Below are positions 26,567 through 36,107 of a DNA stretch of 64,000 nt, piece by piece (position 1 is the first letter of the stretch; each line of letters opens with the position of its first letter). The position numbers and the translations under genes were made by a program. The stretch covers positions 124,001 through 188,000 of the forward strand of contig CAWFEA010000025.1 in the NCBI GenBank assembly GCA_963814745.1. Direction: 5' to 3'. The notes under the pieces are model-generated. The model was not told the origin of the DNA. It saw only the letters and a program-made list of their open reading frames with translations, and ran no database searches. The stretch is from CAWBRT01 sp963814745. Its GTDB lineage: Bacteria; Acidobacteriota; Terriglobia; Terriglobales; Acidobacteriaceae.

Positions 26567-27580
26567 ATGCCCATAAGCACGAGTATTTTGCGGGCCGAGC
26601 TACACACGCATCTAGGGGGTGCGGTCGATCCGCCGATCCTCTGGTCGATTGCCCACCGCCAGGGTATTCGTCTGCCTACCAAGGACTTTTGGGAGTTCGA
26701 AGCCATGGTCACGATGGGCGTTCACGATCGTAATCGCGGCATCAAGGAGATGAACGAGCGCTTCTACAAATGGACCGAGCTTATCCAATCTTCGCCGGAA
26801 GCGATTCAGGAGTCGGTGGCGAGCGTCATTGGCGGCGGTTACCGGAAATGCAATCTCGTGCTGCAAGAATTACGGTTCAATCCCATGTTCCGCAATCGTG
26901 GCGGCGAGCGCGACCTGGATCACATCATCAACGCCGCCCTATGGGGAGTTGAGCGCGCCCTGCTCGAATACCCGCAAGTCAGGGCCGGACTTATCCTGAT
27001 GATGGACCGGCGGCTCACCCCGGCAGAGAACGCCATCATCGTGAAAAAGGCCATAAAGTACAAAGAAAAAGGAGTCGTCGGCATCGACCTCGCGGGGCCT
27101 GACCGCCGCTCGTTTTCGATGAAACGGCTCGCTCCGCTTTTCCGCCAGGCGCAGGATGCGGGACTGGGAGTGACCGTTCATTGCGGCGAGACGGGCAATC
27201 TCGACGAGATGCGCTATGTGGTGCGCGAAATCAAGCCCAGCCGCATTGGGCACGGTATCGCCGCCGCTAACGATGGCAAGCTGATGGACGAATTGGTGAA
27301 AGCCGGAATCACGCTTGAGCTTTGCCCGACGTCGAATCTCAAGAATCGCATGCTGCGCGACCATCGCGCACTGAAGCGGGTCGTGCGTGCGCTCGTCGGG
27401 CACGGCGTTCGAACCACGGTGAACACCGACGGCCCGGAGCTGTATCACACCAATGTTTACAAGGAACAAGAATTCCTGATCGGCATAGGTGCGATGTCGA
27501 GAGACGACATCGCCCGCTGCAACCGCTGGGCATTTGAAGCCAGCTTTCTTCCGAAGATCGTATCCGATAGCGTTAGTTGA
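26567..27580 (+). CDS. add: Adenosine deaminase family protein
   Basis: Hydrolyses adenosine (or a close analogue) to inosine and ammonia at a zinc site. 337 residues from ATG 26567; an upstream TTG is possible but unneeded. Zinc and catalytic motifs are in order: ELHTHLGGAV (H-x-H), GIDLAGPDRR, VTVHCGETGN, SRIGHGIAA and TVNTDGPELY (Asp pair of the family reads D-G here instead of D-D). That change may alter the zinc or catalytic arrangement, so the substrate could differ. The organism-level context is a putative purine-use cluster starting at 19441. Confidence 0.85.
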   Translation: MPISTSILRAELHTHLGGAVDPPILWSIAHRQGIRLPTKDFWEFEAMVTMGVHDRNRGIKEMNERFYKWTELIQSSPEAIQESVASVIGGGYRKCNLVLQELRFNPMFRNRGGERDLDHIINAALWGVERALLEYPQVRAGLILMMDRRLTPAENAIIVKKAIKYKEKGVVGIDLAGPDRRSFSMKRLAPLFRQAQDAGLGVTVHCGETGNLDEMRYVVREIKPSRIGHGIAAANDGKLMDELVKAGITLELCPTSNLKNRMLRDHRALKRVVRALVGHGVRTTVNTDGPELYHTNVYKEQEFLIGIGAMSRDDIARCNRWAFEASFLPKIVSDSVS

Positions 27581-27620
27581 ACGCGAATCGAAAGCAGCCC
27601 ATTTAAGAGAGTCCTGAACC

Positions 27621-28106
27621 ATGGTGCGGCAAACGTTTCAGCAGATTTGGAAGCAAATGAACCTCGGACGACGCCGGCAAGCCGCGACTGCATTCTTCGC
27701 AGACCGCGAGACCGAAGGCCAGCGGCGGAGCGTCGTGGGATTGATTGCCAAGAAATTGAACTTGCGGCCGCAGAAAGCCGCCAAGTTCACCGCCGATAAA
27801 GCAGCTGCGTACCTGGCATCGATTGAGTCCCTTGACGAACCACTTGCCGCCTGGCTGATCCGCTCTTATCTATTCGCTCACCAGCAAGCGATGCTGCTGA
27901 TGTTTCTGGATGAACTCAAAATCCCCCATCAAAACGGCGCGATTCCCGAAGGCAATACCGCTGTCCCGACAGCGGATGAACTCCGCGCCGCCGTGGAACA
28001 CATTCGCGGCGCGTTCCTTGCCGAAGATGTGCAACTCTACTTGTCGGCGCTTGTAGCCAGCGGCGATGCAACTTGGACGAATCTGGCCGCCGAGGTCCTA
28101 TGCTGA
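27621..28106 (+). CDS. Unknown helical protein
   Basis: A 161-residue soluble protein with ATG 27621. It is mostly helical: FQQIWKQMNLGRRRQAATAFF, then VVGLIAKKLNLRPQKAAKFT and AAWLIRSYLFAHQQAMLLMF, and DELRAAVEHIRGAFLAEDVQ near the end. No Cys-based or catalytic motif is seen. It resembles short conserved hypothetical proteins of Acidobacteriota. It lies 40 bases after the deaminase, probably in the same transcript. Confidence 0.6.
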   Translation: MVRQTFQQIWKQMNLGRRRQAATAFFADRETEGQRRSVVGLIAKKLNLRPQKAAKFTADKAAAYLASIESLDEPLAAWLIRSYLFAHQQAMLLMFLDELKIPHQNGAIPEGNTAVPTADELRAAVEHIRGAFLAEDVQLYLSALVASGDATWTNLAAEVLC

Positions 28107-28251
28107 CGACGACAAGTTGCGGATACTGGCCGCAGCAGAGTCGTGCCTCTTCCCTGTTGCCGCTATTCGCGATTGAGTTCACGTTCAGGAGGCATAGCGC
28201 CCACTTAATTTTCTTGACGACACGTTTGCTGCATGCTAGTGAAGAGGTGCT

Positions 28252-29901
28252 ATGGACCAGCACGATTTTGATGTGTTCATCTCATACGCGTGGGAAGACA
28301 AAGCGGACTTCGTTGAGCCGCTTGCGAATGAATTGCGCAGGTTAGGGCTAAAGACGTGGTTTGATAAGTTTTCCTTGAAGGTTGGAGACAGTCTACGTGA
28401 ATCAATAGAAAGCGGACTCGCCCGTTCGCGGTATGGCATTGTGGTCTTCAGCCCGAATTTCTTATCCAAGAACTGGCCGAAAGCCGAATTAAATGGTCTG
28501 TTCTCGCGGGAGATGGCGGGGAAGAAGGTTATTATCCTTCCTGTTTGGCACAACATTTCGTCCGCTGAAATGAACGCGATACTTCCCATCCAGGCCGATA
28601 AAGTGGCTCTTCGCAGTTCAGATGGTGTCGAAGCAGTCGCAAAGGCGCTCGTCGATGTGGTTCGCCCTGATCTGCTTAACCTCGATGTGCAGAAAGGATT
28701 TGCTTTCGATACGGCGGGGACATTCGTCAAGCTCGCGAAAGCCCAATACCCCGGCTACGACTTCGCGGTGCATTCGGGAGCTTCGGGACATGCGGTGCAA
28801 CCTGGAACTGTGGCGTCTGTCACCAATGGCATGCATCGGATCGACATCCTTGTGACAAACCCAACCTTGATACGCGAACGCCCCAACTTCAAATTCATGT
28901 TCACCGGACAAGGTGCGGAAAAGGCACAGGAATTCTATCGTACAGGCAAAGCTCAATCCTGGGAACCTGGAGAATTCGAAGCCTTTATGGAAAATCTTCC
29001 GCTGATGCCGGCATACTTTGGGCCCAAGGAGCAGTCTGTTCTTACTGTACAACCGAACCTCAGTCATATCCCGGCGAGACAGGTTAGGCTGGAGATTGGT
29101 TCGTCCACGCCGATGGTTTTCCCCGTTATGCAAATGTGTCCAACACGACTGGGAGCAGCTGAAGGGGAAGCAGTCATTAGTCGAACAGATACGCCATTAA
29201 AGATTGCCCTCGTCTTTTCTAAGACCGAAACTCGGACCGTTGATTGCACTTTGTCTTGGAACTTTGTTGGTTTTTATTTTTCGCAGTGTCAGAGAGCAAT
29301 CGAGGCGATTGATAGACTGCGAAAGGGAGACATATTACGCATTCGCGATCTAGAGACGGATAGAGCCTTGCTCGAAAGTGCAGAGTTCGCCAAGCTCGAC
29401 GACGATGCCATCCCATCGCAATTCAGGTCACTTGTCTCATTGGCCACCCAAATAGAAAAGCATTTTTCAGCCACGTTGAAATACACCGGGCAAATCTCAG
29501 AAGAGGATTCAGAATCACTTTTTTATTTGGACTGCTTATTGAACGGGCGCGTATACGGAACCGATTTGAAGGCAAAGTTCACAATTACGAAAGGGGACGG
29601 AGAACTCGGGGCCTCGCAACGGCATTTCATTTCAGGGGAACCGATGACATTCTTTCAAGCGCCGAACAACTATCCTGGATATTTCAGTCTGTTTGGCAAG
29701 CAGATACTCGCTCCATCCTGGGGGCTGTACACCGAACGATGCAAATCTGAAGCAACGCCTTCGGAGGTCACAGCCTTCGACCAACTGCAAGTCGGCGACA
29801 GCTTCCTTGTCAAATTCTCGGCAGAGACAGCTACGCATGTTCGTTGGAGAGAAAGTTGCAAAGTAGATTTGAGCACCGTGCCGCAAAGCGCGCGGTGCTG
29901 A
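28252..29901 (+). CDS. TIR-domain protein with large unknown C-terminal region
   Basis: A 549-residue protein starting at ATG 28252 (GAGG six bases upstream). Residues 5-130 are a TIR domain: FDVFISYAWEDKADFVEPLA, KTWFDKFSLKVGDSLRESIE, RYGIVVFSPNFLSKNWPKAELNG (the Glu is in the position of the NAD-cleaving glutamate) and KVIILPVW. Residues 140-549 match nothing I know; they are beta-rich and could be the sensor. Bacterial TIR proteins of this kind are NAD-consuming antiphage effectors. The gene has visibly lower GC than its neighbours and is followed by the tail of a broken transporter gene, both signs of recent insertion. Confidence 0.82.
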   Translation: MDQHDFDVFISYAWEDKADFVEPLANELRRLGLKTWFDKFSLKVGDSLRESIESGLARSRYGIVVFSPNFLSKNWPKAELNGLFSREMAGKKVIILPVWHNISSAEMNAILPIQADKVALRSSDGVEAVAKALVDVVRPDLLNLDVQKGFAFDTAGTFVKLAKAQYPGYDFAVHSGASGHAVQPGTVASVTNGMHRIDILVTNPTLIRERPNFKFMFTGQGAEKAQEFYRTGKAQSWEPGEFEAFMENLPLMPAYFGPKEQSVLTVQPNLSHIPARQVRLEIGSSTPMVFPVMQMCPTRLGAAEGEAVISRTDTPLKIALVFSKTETRTVDCTLSWNFVGFYFSQCQRAIEAIDRLRKGDILRIRDLETDRALLESAEFAKLDDDAIPSQFRSLVSLATQIEKHFSATLKYTGQISEEDSESLFYLDCLLNGRVYGTDLKAKFTITKGDGELGASQRHFISGEPMTFFQAPNNYPGYFSLFGKQILAPSWGLYTERCKSEATPSEVTAFDQLQVGDSFLVKFSAETATHVRWRESCKVDLSTVPQSARC

Positions 29902-29908
29902 TGTTCTC

Positions 29909-30109
29909 TGCGTGATTCCAACTGCCAACGGCTTTCTGCCGGAGCAGGCCATCGTGCAGCACACCGGCTCCTGGGTCTACCCGTTTCTCGTCGGAGCCGT
30001 GGTACTCATCATCGGCGTACTCTTCTGGCTGGGAGTCAATCCCGAACTGTCGGTAGTCGATGAACTCGGGCTGCGTGAAGCCGGTAAGGCAACGGTGCCG
30101 GCACAATGA
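29909..30109 (+). pseudogene. C-terminal remnant of an MFS transporter
   Basis: About 65 residues: AIVQHTGSWVYPFLVGAVVL then IGVLFWLGVNPE and a polar tail ending at TGA 30107-30109. This is the last helix and tail of an ACS-type carrier (GSW followed by a hydrophobic helix and L-x-V-NPE). The preceding 350 residues are absent and the TIR gene stop lies 8 bases upstream, so the TIR segment seems to have replaced or displaced the rest. Confidence 0.6.
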
Positions 30110-30189
30110 ATGCGCGGCAAACAATGGCAACCGTGCAAAGAAAATCATTTATCGCGGTTCCCGGGTTGGTGTATCCCAAGGCTCCCCAA

Positions 30190-30305
30190 AGCCGTCATCC
30201 CGACCGAAGCGAAGCGGAGTGGAGGGATTTCGTGTTTTACAGCAAAAGCAACGCACAAGATTCCTCGACTCACGACGCAAGGCGTCGCTCGCTCGGAATG
30301 ACGTT
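30190..30305. repeat. Dispersed repeat, partial copy 3
   Basis: Begins GCCGTCATCCCGACCGAAGC and ends GCTCGGAATGACG, inverted ends of the same GTCATCC/GGAATGAC type as the repeats at 9636 and 23451, but without the CTGAAAAAG outer arms. It lies downstream of the transporter remnant and upstream of the next gene. Confidence 0.55.
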
Positions 30306-30387
30306 TATCTCTCGGGATACACCAACTGGGGAACCGGTTTAGCTACTCCGAAATGTTGATTGCTGCGCGTAGCCTTCAGGAGGCGAT

Positions 30388-31770
30388 GTGAATTACGAGC
30401 TGCTTTTCTCCGAATTGAAAGGCCGGACGATTCGCATGGCGGTGACCGGCGCCAAGGGTGGCTTCGGACGCACGCTGCTGGCCCAGTGCCGGACAATTCC
30501 GTCGCTGCAGGCAACGGCGCTGTGCGATCTGGATGTCCAGGGCACCATGCGCATGCTTCGCTCTCTCGGCTTTGCGGAAACTGAAATGGCGGCCTGCGAA
30601 ACCGGACAGCAGGTGCGCGAGGCGACGGCCGCAGGCCGCACGGCGGTGTTTCGCGACTACCATCTGCTGGCCGAGGCGCCGCTGGACATCGTCGTGGAAG
30701 CCACCGGCTCGCCAGAGGTGAGCACGCAAATCGCCGTCGATGCCATGCGGCGGGGCGTTCATGTCGCCATGGTCAGCAAGGAAACCGAGGCCACGATCGG
30801 CCCGGCGCTGAGCCGCGTGGCGGAGAAGCACGGCGTCGTCTACACGACCGCCGACGGCGATCAGCCCAGCAACCTGATCGGCCTGATCACCTGGGCGCGG
30901 GTGCTGGGATTTGAGGTCGTGGCCGCCGGCAAATCGAGCGAGTACGATTACATCTTCGATCCGGAGAGCGGAGTCGTCGAGTGGACCGACCGCCGGATGG
31001 AGGCTCTGGCGCTGCGCCGCCTCTGGCGCTTGGGCGACAACGTCCCCGCCATCATGCACGCCCGCAGCCAGGCTATCTGCCAACTGCCGCAGAGGGCGAC
31101 GCCCGATTATTGCGAGATGAACGTCGTCGCCAATTCCACCGGACTGGCGCCCGCCTGCGATGAGCTTCATTTCCCGCTCTGCCGCATTGCCGAACTGGCG
31201 GAGGTCTTCATTCCCGAGGCTGACGGCGGCATCTTGCAACGCACGGGAGTCGTGGACGTCTTCAACTGCTTGCGGCGGTCCGACGAGCCCAGCTTTGCCG
31301 GCGGAATTTTTGCCGTGGTGCGCTGCCATGATGGCGAAACCTGGGAGGTGCTGCGCCAGAAGGGACACCTGGTAAGCCGCAACGGCAAGTACGCCTGCAT
31401 TTACGTGCCTTTTCACATCATGGGCCAGGAGACGCCGATCACACTGTTCTCGGCGGTGCTGCACAAGCGCGCCTCGGGCGCGGCTCTTCAGGGTTTGCAC
31501 GCCGTGATGGCGGTGCGCACCGAACGCGCCTTCCGCGCCGGCGACGTTCTGAAGATGGGCGGCCATCAGCACAACATAGAGGGAACGCGAGCCTTTCTGC
31601 TGCCGGCGACGCGGAGCAATTGCGCCAACGCTCCGTTCTACCTGGTGGCAAACCAGCGGCTTCAAACCGATGTGCCGGCCGGCACGTTCATTACTCCGGA
31701 GATGGTGGAGTTGGGCGACTCCACCGTCTACGGCTACTGGCGCCAGATGCAATCGATGCTGGTGGATTGA
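30388..31770 (+). CDS. NAD(P)-dependent homoserine-dehydrogenase-like protein with SAF domain
   Basis: A 460-residue soluble oxidoreductase. GTG 30388 is preceded by AGGAGG (30378-30383). Residues 15-120 form a Rossmann domain (RMAVTGAKGGFGRTLLAQC, VVEATGSPEVSTQIAVDAM); the middle resembles the catalytic domain of homoserine dehydrogenase relatives (ADGDQPSNLIGLITWARVLG). The C-terminal 70 residues are a SAF domain (TDVPAGTFITPEMVEL). Proteins of this layout occur in sugar-acid and other catabolic clusters; the substrate here is unknown. It stands alone after a repeat. Confidence 0.75.
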   Translation: MNYELLFSELKGRTIRMAVTGAKGGFGRTLLAQCRTIPSLQATALCDLDVQGTMRMLRSLGFAETEMAACETGQQVREATAAGRTAVFRDYHLLAEAPLDIVVEATGSPEVSTQIAVDAMRRGVHVAMVSKETEATIGPALSRVAEKHGVVYTTADGDQPSNLIGLITWARVLGFEVVAAGKSSEYDYIFDPESGVVEWTDRRMEALALRRLWRLGDNVPAIMHARSQAICQLPQRATPDYCEMNVVANSTGLAPACDELHFPLCRIAELAEVFIPEADGGILQRTGVVDVFNCLRRSDEPSFAGGIFAVVRCHDGETWEVLRQKGHLVSRNGKYACIYVPFHIMGQETPITLFSAVLHKRASGAALQGLHAVMAVRTERAFRAGDVLKMGGHQHNIEGTRAFLLPATRSNCANAPFYLVANQRLQTDVPAGTFITPEMVELGDSTVYGYWRQMQSMLVD

Positions 31771-32528
31771 CGCGCCGCGAGGGAAGTGTAACGAAGTGCG
31801 TTGCAGTACGCCGAAGTGCCCGTACGAGAGCTGGTCTCGTAATGCGCCGGTCCGCGCGCTCGCCGGTCCCGACGGGAATCCAGCGGGACCAAGGTCGGGT
31901 GTTCACTCCAGATTTATACCCTCGAAGCCCTTCCACCAAGTTATCGAACGGCGAATCGGGCTGAAATTCCTTTTGACGTCGCAAGCTGTGAATCCGCAAC
32001 CCAGACGCAACCTGAGGATGGAGAGCTAAAGGGAGAGTCAGTGGAACTTGTTGATTCTAATTGGCTGCCCCCCAGGGATTCGAACCCCGATATGCTGATC
32101 CAGAGTTATTCATCTGCCGCTCTCTACATGCTATAACCATAGGAACGTCAATAACTTACAAGAGCCACCCACACGGAAGCGGTGCGACAAAAAATGCCCA
32201 ATTGGTTGGGAGAAGTTAGCAGTGGTTAGAAACGGATGACCCAAAAACGTCACAGTGACAACTCGATGCGCGCTCATCCCAAACGCGCGGAAATTGAAGC
32301 CGAGTTTGTTGTGTGGCACAGTCAGGCGGTCATCATTGCCCAGTAATTCGGCGTTGCAATAGAGTCAGCGCGTACGGGGAGCGAAGCGGCAAAGGGACCG
32401 GTCATCAAGAAAGCCGGTGTGGTTGACGCCGCTGTGAGAGCTATGGACGTGGACAGCTGCGATTTTCTTGTTCCCGGCGCATGATTACGCTATAAACTCC
32501 GGCTTCGGAACCCATGCAGGAGACCGAA
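31771..32528. other. Gap holding a tRNA half, otherwise empty
   Basis: Apart from the tRNA-Gln 3' fragment at 32062-32108 I find no gene. Several short frames have no start or resemblance. The stretch is where an integrated element may once have begun. Confidence 0.35.
32062..32108 (-). repeat. 3' half of tRNA-Gln (CTG), old attachment site
   Basis: The complement reads CTCTGGA (anticodon loop, CTG), TCAGC, then CGGGG-TTCGAAT-CCCTG (T-arm), GGGGGCAG and CCA ending at 32062. The 5' stem of the anticodon arm, the D-arm and the 5' acceptor strand are missing, so it is not a functional gene. This is what remains at the far end of an element inserted into tRNA-Gln; by its orientation the element lay at higher coordinates. 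Confidence 0.65.
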
Positions 32529-34271
32529 ATGGCCACTGAGTCGCTTGAGGCACTACTCACGGCGCTGGACGAGGCGAAGCGGCAGTTCGACACCGAGAGC
32601 GCTGATCGCGTGCACGCGCTGCTCGCCCAATTGGCTCCGCAGACATTTCCGGACGCGCCTTCGCTCATCCGCTTTCATGAAGCCCTGCTGTTCCTGCGGG
32701 TGTACCCTCACAATCCCGAGGTGCTGGAGCGCAGCGAGACGCTGCTGGCGTCGTTCAGCGACCGTGTCGCGGCACTACGCGCGAGCGACGCTGACACGGA
32801 GCAGTTCGATTCCGAAGAAGACTCCGGAATCGCTGGCAGCGCTACGGAAGAAGTGTTCAGTCACGATGTGCTGCGGCGGCTGCTCGTTCGCTATCCAGGA
32901 AAACTGTGTGTCATCTGGGACGAGTACGAGGAACCGGGCCGCATGGCCGCCACATGGCCACGCTTCATTCCGTTGTTGGAGGAAGATTCGCTGGTCGAGG
33001 CGAATGTTCCGTACGCCGCTTGGCTCGACGCGGCGCGCGACGACACGGGCGAACTTCAGTGGCTCGTGCAGCACTTCGAGTCGCTGCCCGTTTCGCTTCA
33101 AAAACGCGCTGAACTGTACGATTCGCTGTCGATCCCGGTGCGGTGGAAGCTAGAGAACTCGCCGGCCACGCGGACCCGAAATCGCCGTCCGTGTGCCCAG
33201 ATCTTCTATCAGCACGAACCACTGCTGCGACGGCAGGACGTCTCGCTGGCGCATGAGCTCACGCAACCGGAAATTCCGGTCGAAAAACTATCCCGTGCCG
33301 ATGGCGAATCGCTCCTGGATATGGCGCGCGAAGGAATGGCGGTGCGTCATCGCGAGCTGTACGCCTTCACGCATGGCGATCCGGATAACGTGATGGCTGC
33401 GCATGTCGGGCGCGGGGTCGAGATCTTCCTGTGCGGCCTTCCGGCCGGACAGCGCCTTCCCTGGCGCGCCTACCACGGTTTCCTCGTTTACAAAAGTGGA
33501 GTGCAGGTAGGCTATGGCGACCTGGTCAGCTTTTTTGACCGCGGCGAGGTGGCATTCAATCATTACTCGACCTTCCGCGAAGGCGAGTCGGCCTGGATTT
33601 ACGCCCGGTTGCTGCGGTTGCTGCGGCAGGTGTTCGGGCTTAGTTGTTTCACGGTCGATCCCTATCAGATCGGGCACAACAATGATGAAGCGATCGAGTC
33701 AGGCGCTTTCTGGTTCTACCGCAAGCTGGGATTTCGGCCGCTGCGGCCGGAGCTAGGCCGGCTGGTGGAAAAAGAAGAAGAGAAAATCCGTGCCACGCCC
33801 GGATACCGCACGCCGGCGCGAACGCTGCGGCGGATTGCCTCCGGGCATGTCATTTGGGAACTCCCCGGTTCGTCCACCGGCGCTTGGGACAACTTCAATA
33901 TTCGCAAGCTGGCGCACGATGCGCTACGTCATACCGCGACCGCCGGCGATCTCAATCGGTCGATGAAGCGCTCGGCGGAGGCGCTGGCAACGGCGCTCGG
34001 AATAGATTTTGCCTCCAGGACGGCGGTGGAGAAAACTGCACTTGCTAACTTCGGGCTGCTGCTGGCGGTCACGCCTGGGCTACAGGACTGGACAGCCGCG
34101 GAAACGGCGGCGCTCGCCGAGATCATTCGCGCCAAGGTTGGGCCGGACGAGATCGCGTACGTGCGTCACCTGCAACGGCACGCCCGCCTACGCAGTGCGG
34201 TCCGGAAAGCGGGTTCGATGCCCCCGGCCCAGCGGAAACGCGCGCGGCCTTCGGCGCCATCCACATTGTAG
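32529..34271 (+). CDS. Large unknown protein with GNAT-like C-terminal part
   Basis: A 580-residue soluble protein. ATG 32529 has AGGAG six bases upstream (ATG 32514 is less likely). The N-terminal 150 residues are helical (FHEALLFLRVYPHNPEVLER). Around residues 330-440 the order YGDLVSFFDRGEVAFNHYST, FREGESAWIYARLLRLLRQV and ESGAFWFYRKLGFRP looks like the cofactor-binding and C-terminal motifs of a GNAT acyltransferase. The catalytic target is unknown. The last 30 residues are a basic tail. Same type occurs as a conserved hypothetical in soil Acidobacteriota. Confidence 0.6.
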   Translation: MATESLEALLTALDEAKRQFDTESADRVHALLAQLAPQTFPDAPSLIRFHEALLFLRVYPHNPEVLERSETLLASFSDRVAALRASDADTEQFDSEEDSGIAGSATEEVFSHDVLRRLLVRYPGKLCVIWDEYEEPGRMAATWPRFIPLLEEDSLVEANVPYAAWLDAARDDTGELQWLVQHFESLPVSLQKRAELYDSLSIPVRWKLENSPATRTRNRRPCAQIFYQHEPLLRRQDVSLAHELTQPEIPVEKLSRADGESLLDMAREGMAVRHRELYAFTHGDPDNVMAAHVGRGVEIFLCGLPAGQRLPWRAYHGFLVYKSGVQVGYGDLVSFFDRGEVAFNHYSTFREGESAWIYARLLRLLRQVFGLSCFTVDPYQIGHNNDEAIESGAFWFYRKLGFRPLRPELGRLVEKEEEKIRATPGYRTPARTLRRIASGHVIWELPGSSTGAWDNFNIRKLAHDALRHTATAGDLNRSMKRSAEALATALGIDFASRTAVEKTALANFGLLLAVTPGLQDWTAAETAALAEIIRAKVGPDEIAYVRHLQRHARLRSAVRKAGSMPPAQRKRARPSAPSTL

Positions 34272-34307
34272 CCGCAAGCTGTGACGGCGCTTAACGGCCA
34301 TTCGGGA

Positions 34308-34325
34308 AGTCCAGATGCCTGGACT
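34308..34325. repeat. AGTCCAG/CTGGACT hairpin 1
   Basis: AGTCCAG, four bases, CTGGACT: a perfect seven-base inverted repeat. First of ten related hairpins between here and 38467. Confidence 0.7.
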
Positions 34326-34393
34326 CCTGCCCGGCCGGCGGTGATGGTAATTACGGAGAGGTCCAGGAACCTCAACTCTACCAGCGGGCAATA

Positions 34394-34411
34394 AGTCCAG
34401 AAATCTGGACT
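34394..34411. repeat. AGTCCAG/CTGGACT hairpin 2
   Basis: AGTCCAG, four bases (AAAT), CTGGACT, perfect arms. Stands alone, 69 bases after hairpin 1. Confidence 0.7.
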
Positions 34412-34960
34412 CGACAATCTCGAATACTACTGCTCGTGAGCGGTTTTGCAACGCCAATGCTGCATCCACGAGCGATACTGTGCCATTTTGGGTTTTGCCG
34501 CTATAATCGAGACCGTTCTTCGCCGCGGAACCGGCTGCCACGGAGTACCAGATCCGACCGCCAAATGAGTGGCTGGACGTTGGTATTTTCCCAGGGATGT
34601 CTTGGCGTATGCTCATGCTCGCGCGCTCGCGAATTTGAACCACGTTTTTTGAGCACAGTTTTTGAGACCCTGATTTTGAAGCCAGTTTTGTCTGGTTTTG
34701 GGAGGCGCTTTCCAAGGGGCACTTGACAGGCAACCATTTGAAACCAGAGGTGTTAGTGATCGAACGCTATCGATTCACCTGTTCTTAATGGCCAGTTCCC
34801 ATCGCTTTTCTCCGCACTAATGGCACGTCTATCGACCCGCTAGCGGCACAGTAAATCCATGCTTATTGCCTATCTAGTAACGCAAAAGGTCGCGCTGAAA
34901 GCAGCAAAAAGCAGTTTTTTAGTGGGGCTGAATGAAGGAAAAGGGCACAAAATGTTGGGG

Positions 34961-35133
34961 CTAAAGGTGGCTTTAAAGCACCTTTTTGGCGGCTCTAAAG
35001 TGCATTTAAGTTTGCAATCGTTACTTCAATCTCCGGTGGTATTTCAGTCCAGAACCTGGACTCCGGGCCGGGGTTGGTGCAGTCCAGATTCTGGACTTCG
35101 GCGAATAGCGATTACCCTGCTGTGGACAGCGCC
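34961..35133. repeat. 173-base repeat, copy A, with two hairpins
   Basis: Starts CTAAAGGTGGCTTTAAAGC and ends GCTGTGGACAGCGCC. It carries two AGTCCAG-N3-CTGGACT hairpins at 35046-35062 and 35081-35097. It is about 85% identical by eye to copy B (36420-36595), in the same orientation. Confidence 0.8.
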
Positions 35134-35246
35134 AAAGCGGGCGATTGATAAACCCCGCCGGCGTTGATCGTCTGTATTTGTCCCGGACCCCAACGCCGGG
35201 CGCCGCTATGCCCTGGCAGCGTCCCGCACTTATAGGAAAATAAGTA

Positions 35247-35627
35247 ATGCCTAACGTACGAATGGACAAGTGGCTCTGGGCCGCCAGATTCTTCAAGACG
35301 CGCGCTTTGGCTGCACGAGCGTGTGAACTCGGCAGGATTCAATCCAACGGGAAGCCCGCCAAGGCTGCGCGCGAAGTCCGGCTTGGCGACCTGTTGCGAG
35401 TGACGAACGAGAGTGGCGAGTTTCAGATTGAGGTTCTGCTTCTCAGCGAGGTGCGTGGCCCGGCCTCGGTTGCGCAAACGCTGTACCGCAAGACCGAGGC
35501 GAGTCGTTCACTGCGCCAGAAGCTGGCAGAAGAGCGCAAATCAATGATGAATTTCACTCCGGCACCGGAAAGTAGACCATCGAAACGCGACCGCCGCAAA
35601 ATCATCCAGTTCCGGGGTGGAGCGTGA
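35247..35627 (+). CDS. hslR: S4-domain RNA-binding protein (Hsp15-like)
   Basis: A 126-residue RNA-binding protein related to heat-shock protein 15, which handles stalled 50S subunits carrying nascent chains. The S4 motif is complete: RMDKWLWAARFFKTRALAAR, ACELGRIQSNGKPAKAARE and VRLGDLLRVTNESGEF. The C-terminal extension SKRDRRKIIQFRGGA is typical of the family. ATG 35247. It stands between two repeat-rich gaps. Confidence 0.88.
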   Translation: MPNVRMDKWLWAARFFKTRALAARACELGRIQSNGKPAKAAREVRLGDLLRVTNESGEFQIEVLLLSEVRGPASVAQTLYRKTEASRSLRQKLAEERKSMMNFTPAPESRPSKRDRRKIIQFRGGA

Positions 35628-36107
35628 CCGCTGGAGAATACACCATGTGCATAGCGCTAAGTCTGGACCCTGTGATATGCGGTCCAGGTCCTGGATTCCG
35701 TGCCCAGTCCATGGCTCTGGACTCGGTGGCGTGCAGTTCAGTTCCTAGACTCGGCAATTAGTGTTTGGTCGTCTTCGGGCCGGTGTCGGCGAAGCAGAAC
35801 GGCTGGGCGGAGGGGTCCAATACCAACTTGACGTCAACACAATCTATTGAAATCGCAACGGTTATAACTCGGACCAGTAAACGCAACTTTTCTGAATAAT
35901 GCGAGTTTTTATACTCGATGCGAAGACCCAACTTGAGGTCACGGGTCACTTCGTGTCCCGATACTCCTTCGAGGGCCGTCAAGGGCTCAGAGATACTACC
36001 TGACCCTGATCAGGCTGATCCGAGCAAAAGCCCGTCGTTGATTAAACAAAGCTACGTTGGTAATTGATGCAAAGCTGGCTCAATCTCTAACGTCAAGGAG
36101 GTCTAAG
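35628..36107. other. Repeat-bearing gap before lipoprotein remnant
   Basis: Contains a cluster of three hairpins (35681-35751) and no supported gene. A minus-strand frame at 35758-35982 (74 codons) lacks a ribosome-binding site and any family resemblance. Confidence 0.4.
35681..35751. repeat. Cluster of three degenerate AGTCCAG hairpins
   Basis: Three copies in a row: GGTCCAG-N3-CTGGATT (35681-35697), AGTCCATGGCTCTGGACT (35706-35723) and AGTTCAG-N3-CTAGACT (35735-35751). Arms carry compensating or single changes, so the hairpins persist though sequence has drifted. Confidence 0.6.

Larger units (their letters stand above)
34272..35246. other. Repeat-filled intergenic region
   Basis: No gene is supported in these 975 bases. 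Besides the repeat copies listed separately (34308, 34394, 34961) there is only anonymous sequence. Short frames that read LKVALKHLFGGSKV arise from the repeat itself, since the same peptide appears at 36420. Confidence 0.5.

Noticed and set aside
30376..31752. Minus-strand open frame of 458 codons
   Set aside because: Shadow of the SAF-domain dehydrogenase, which has a GTG start with AGGAGG and clear motifs.
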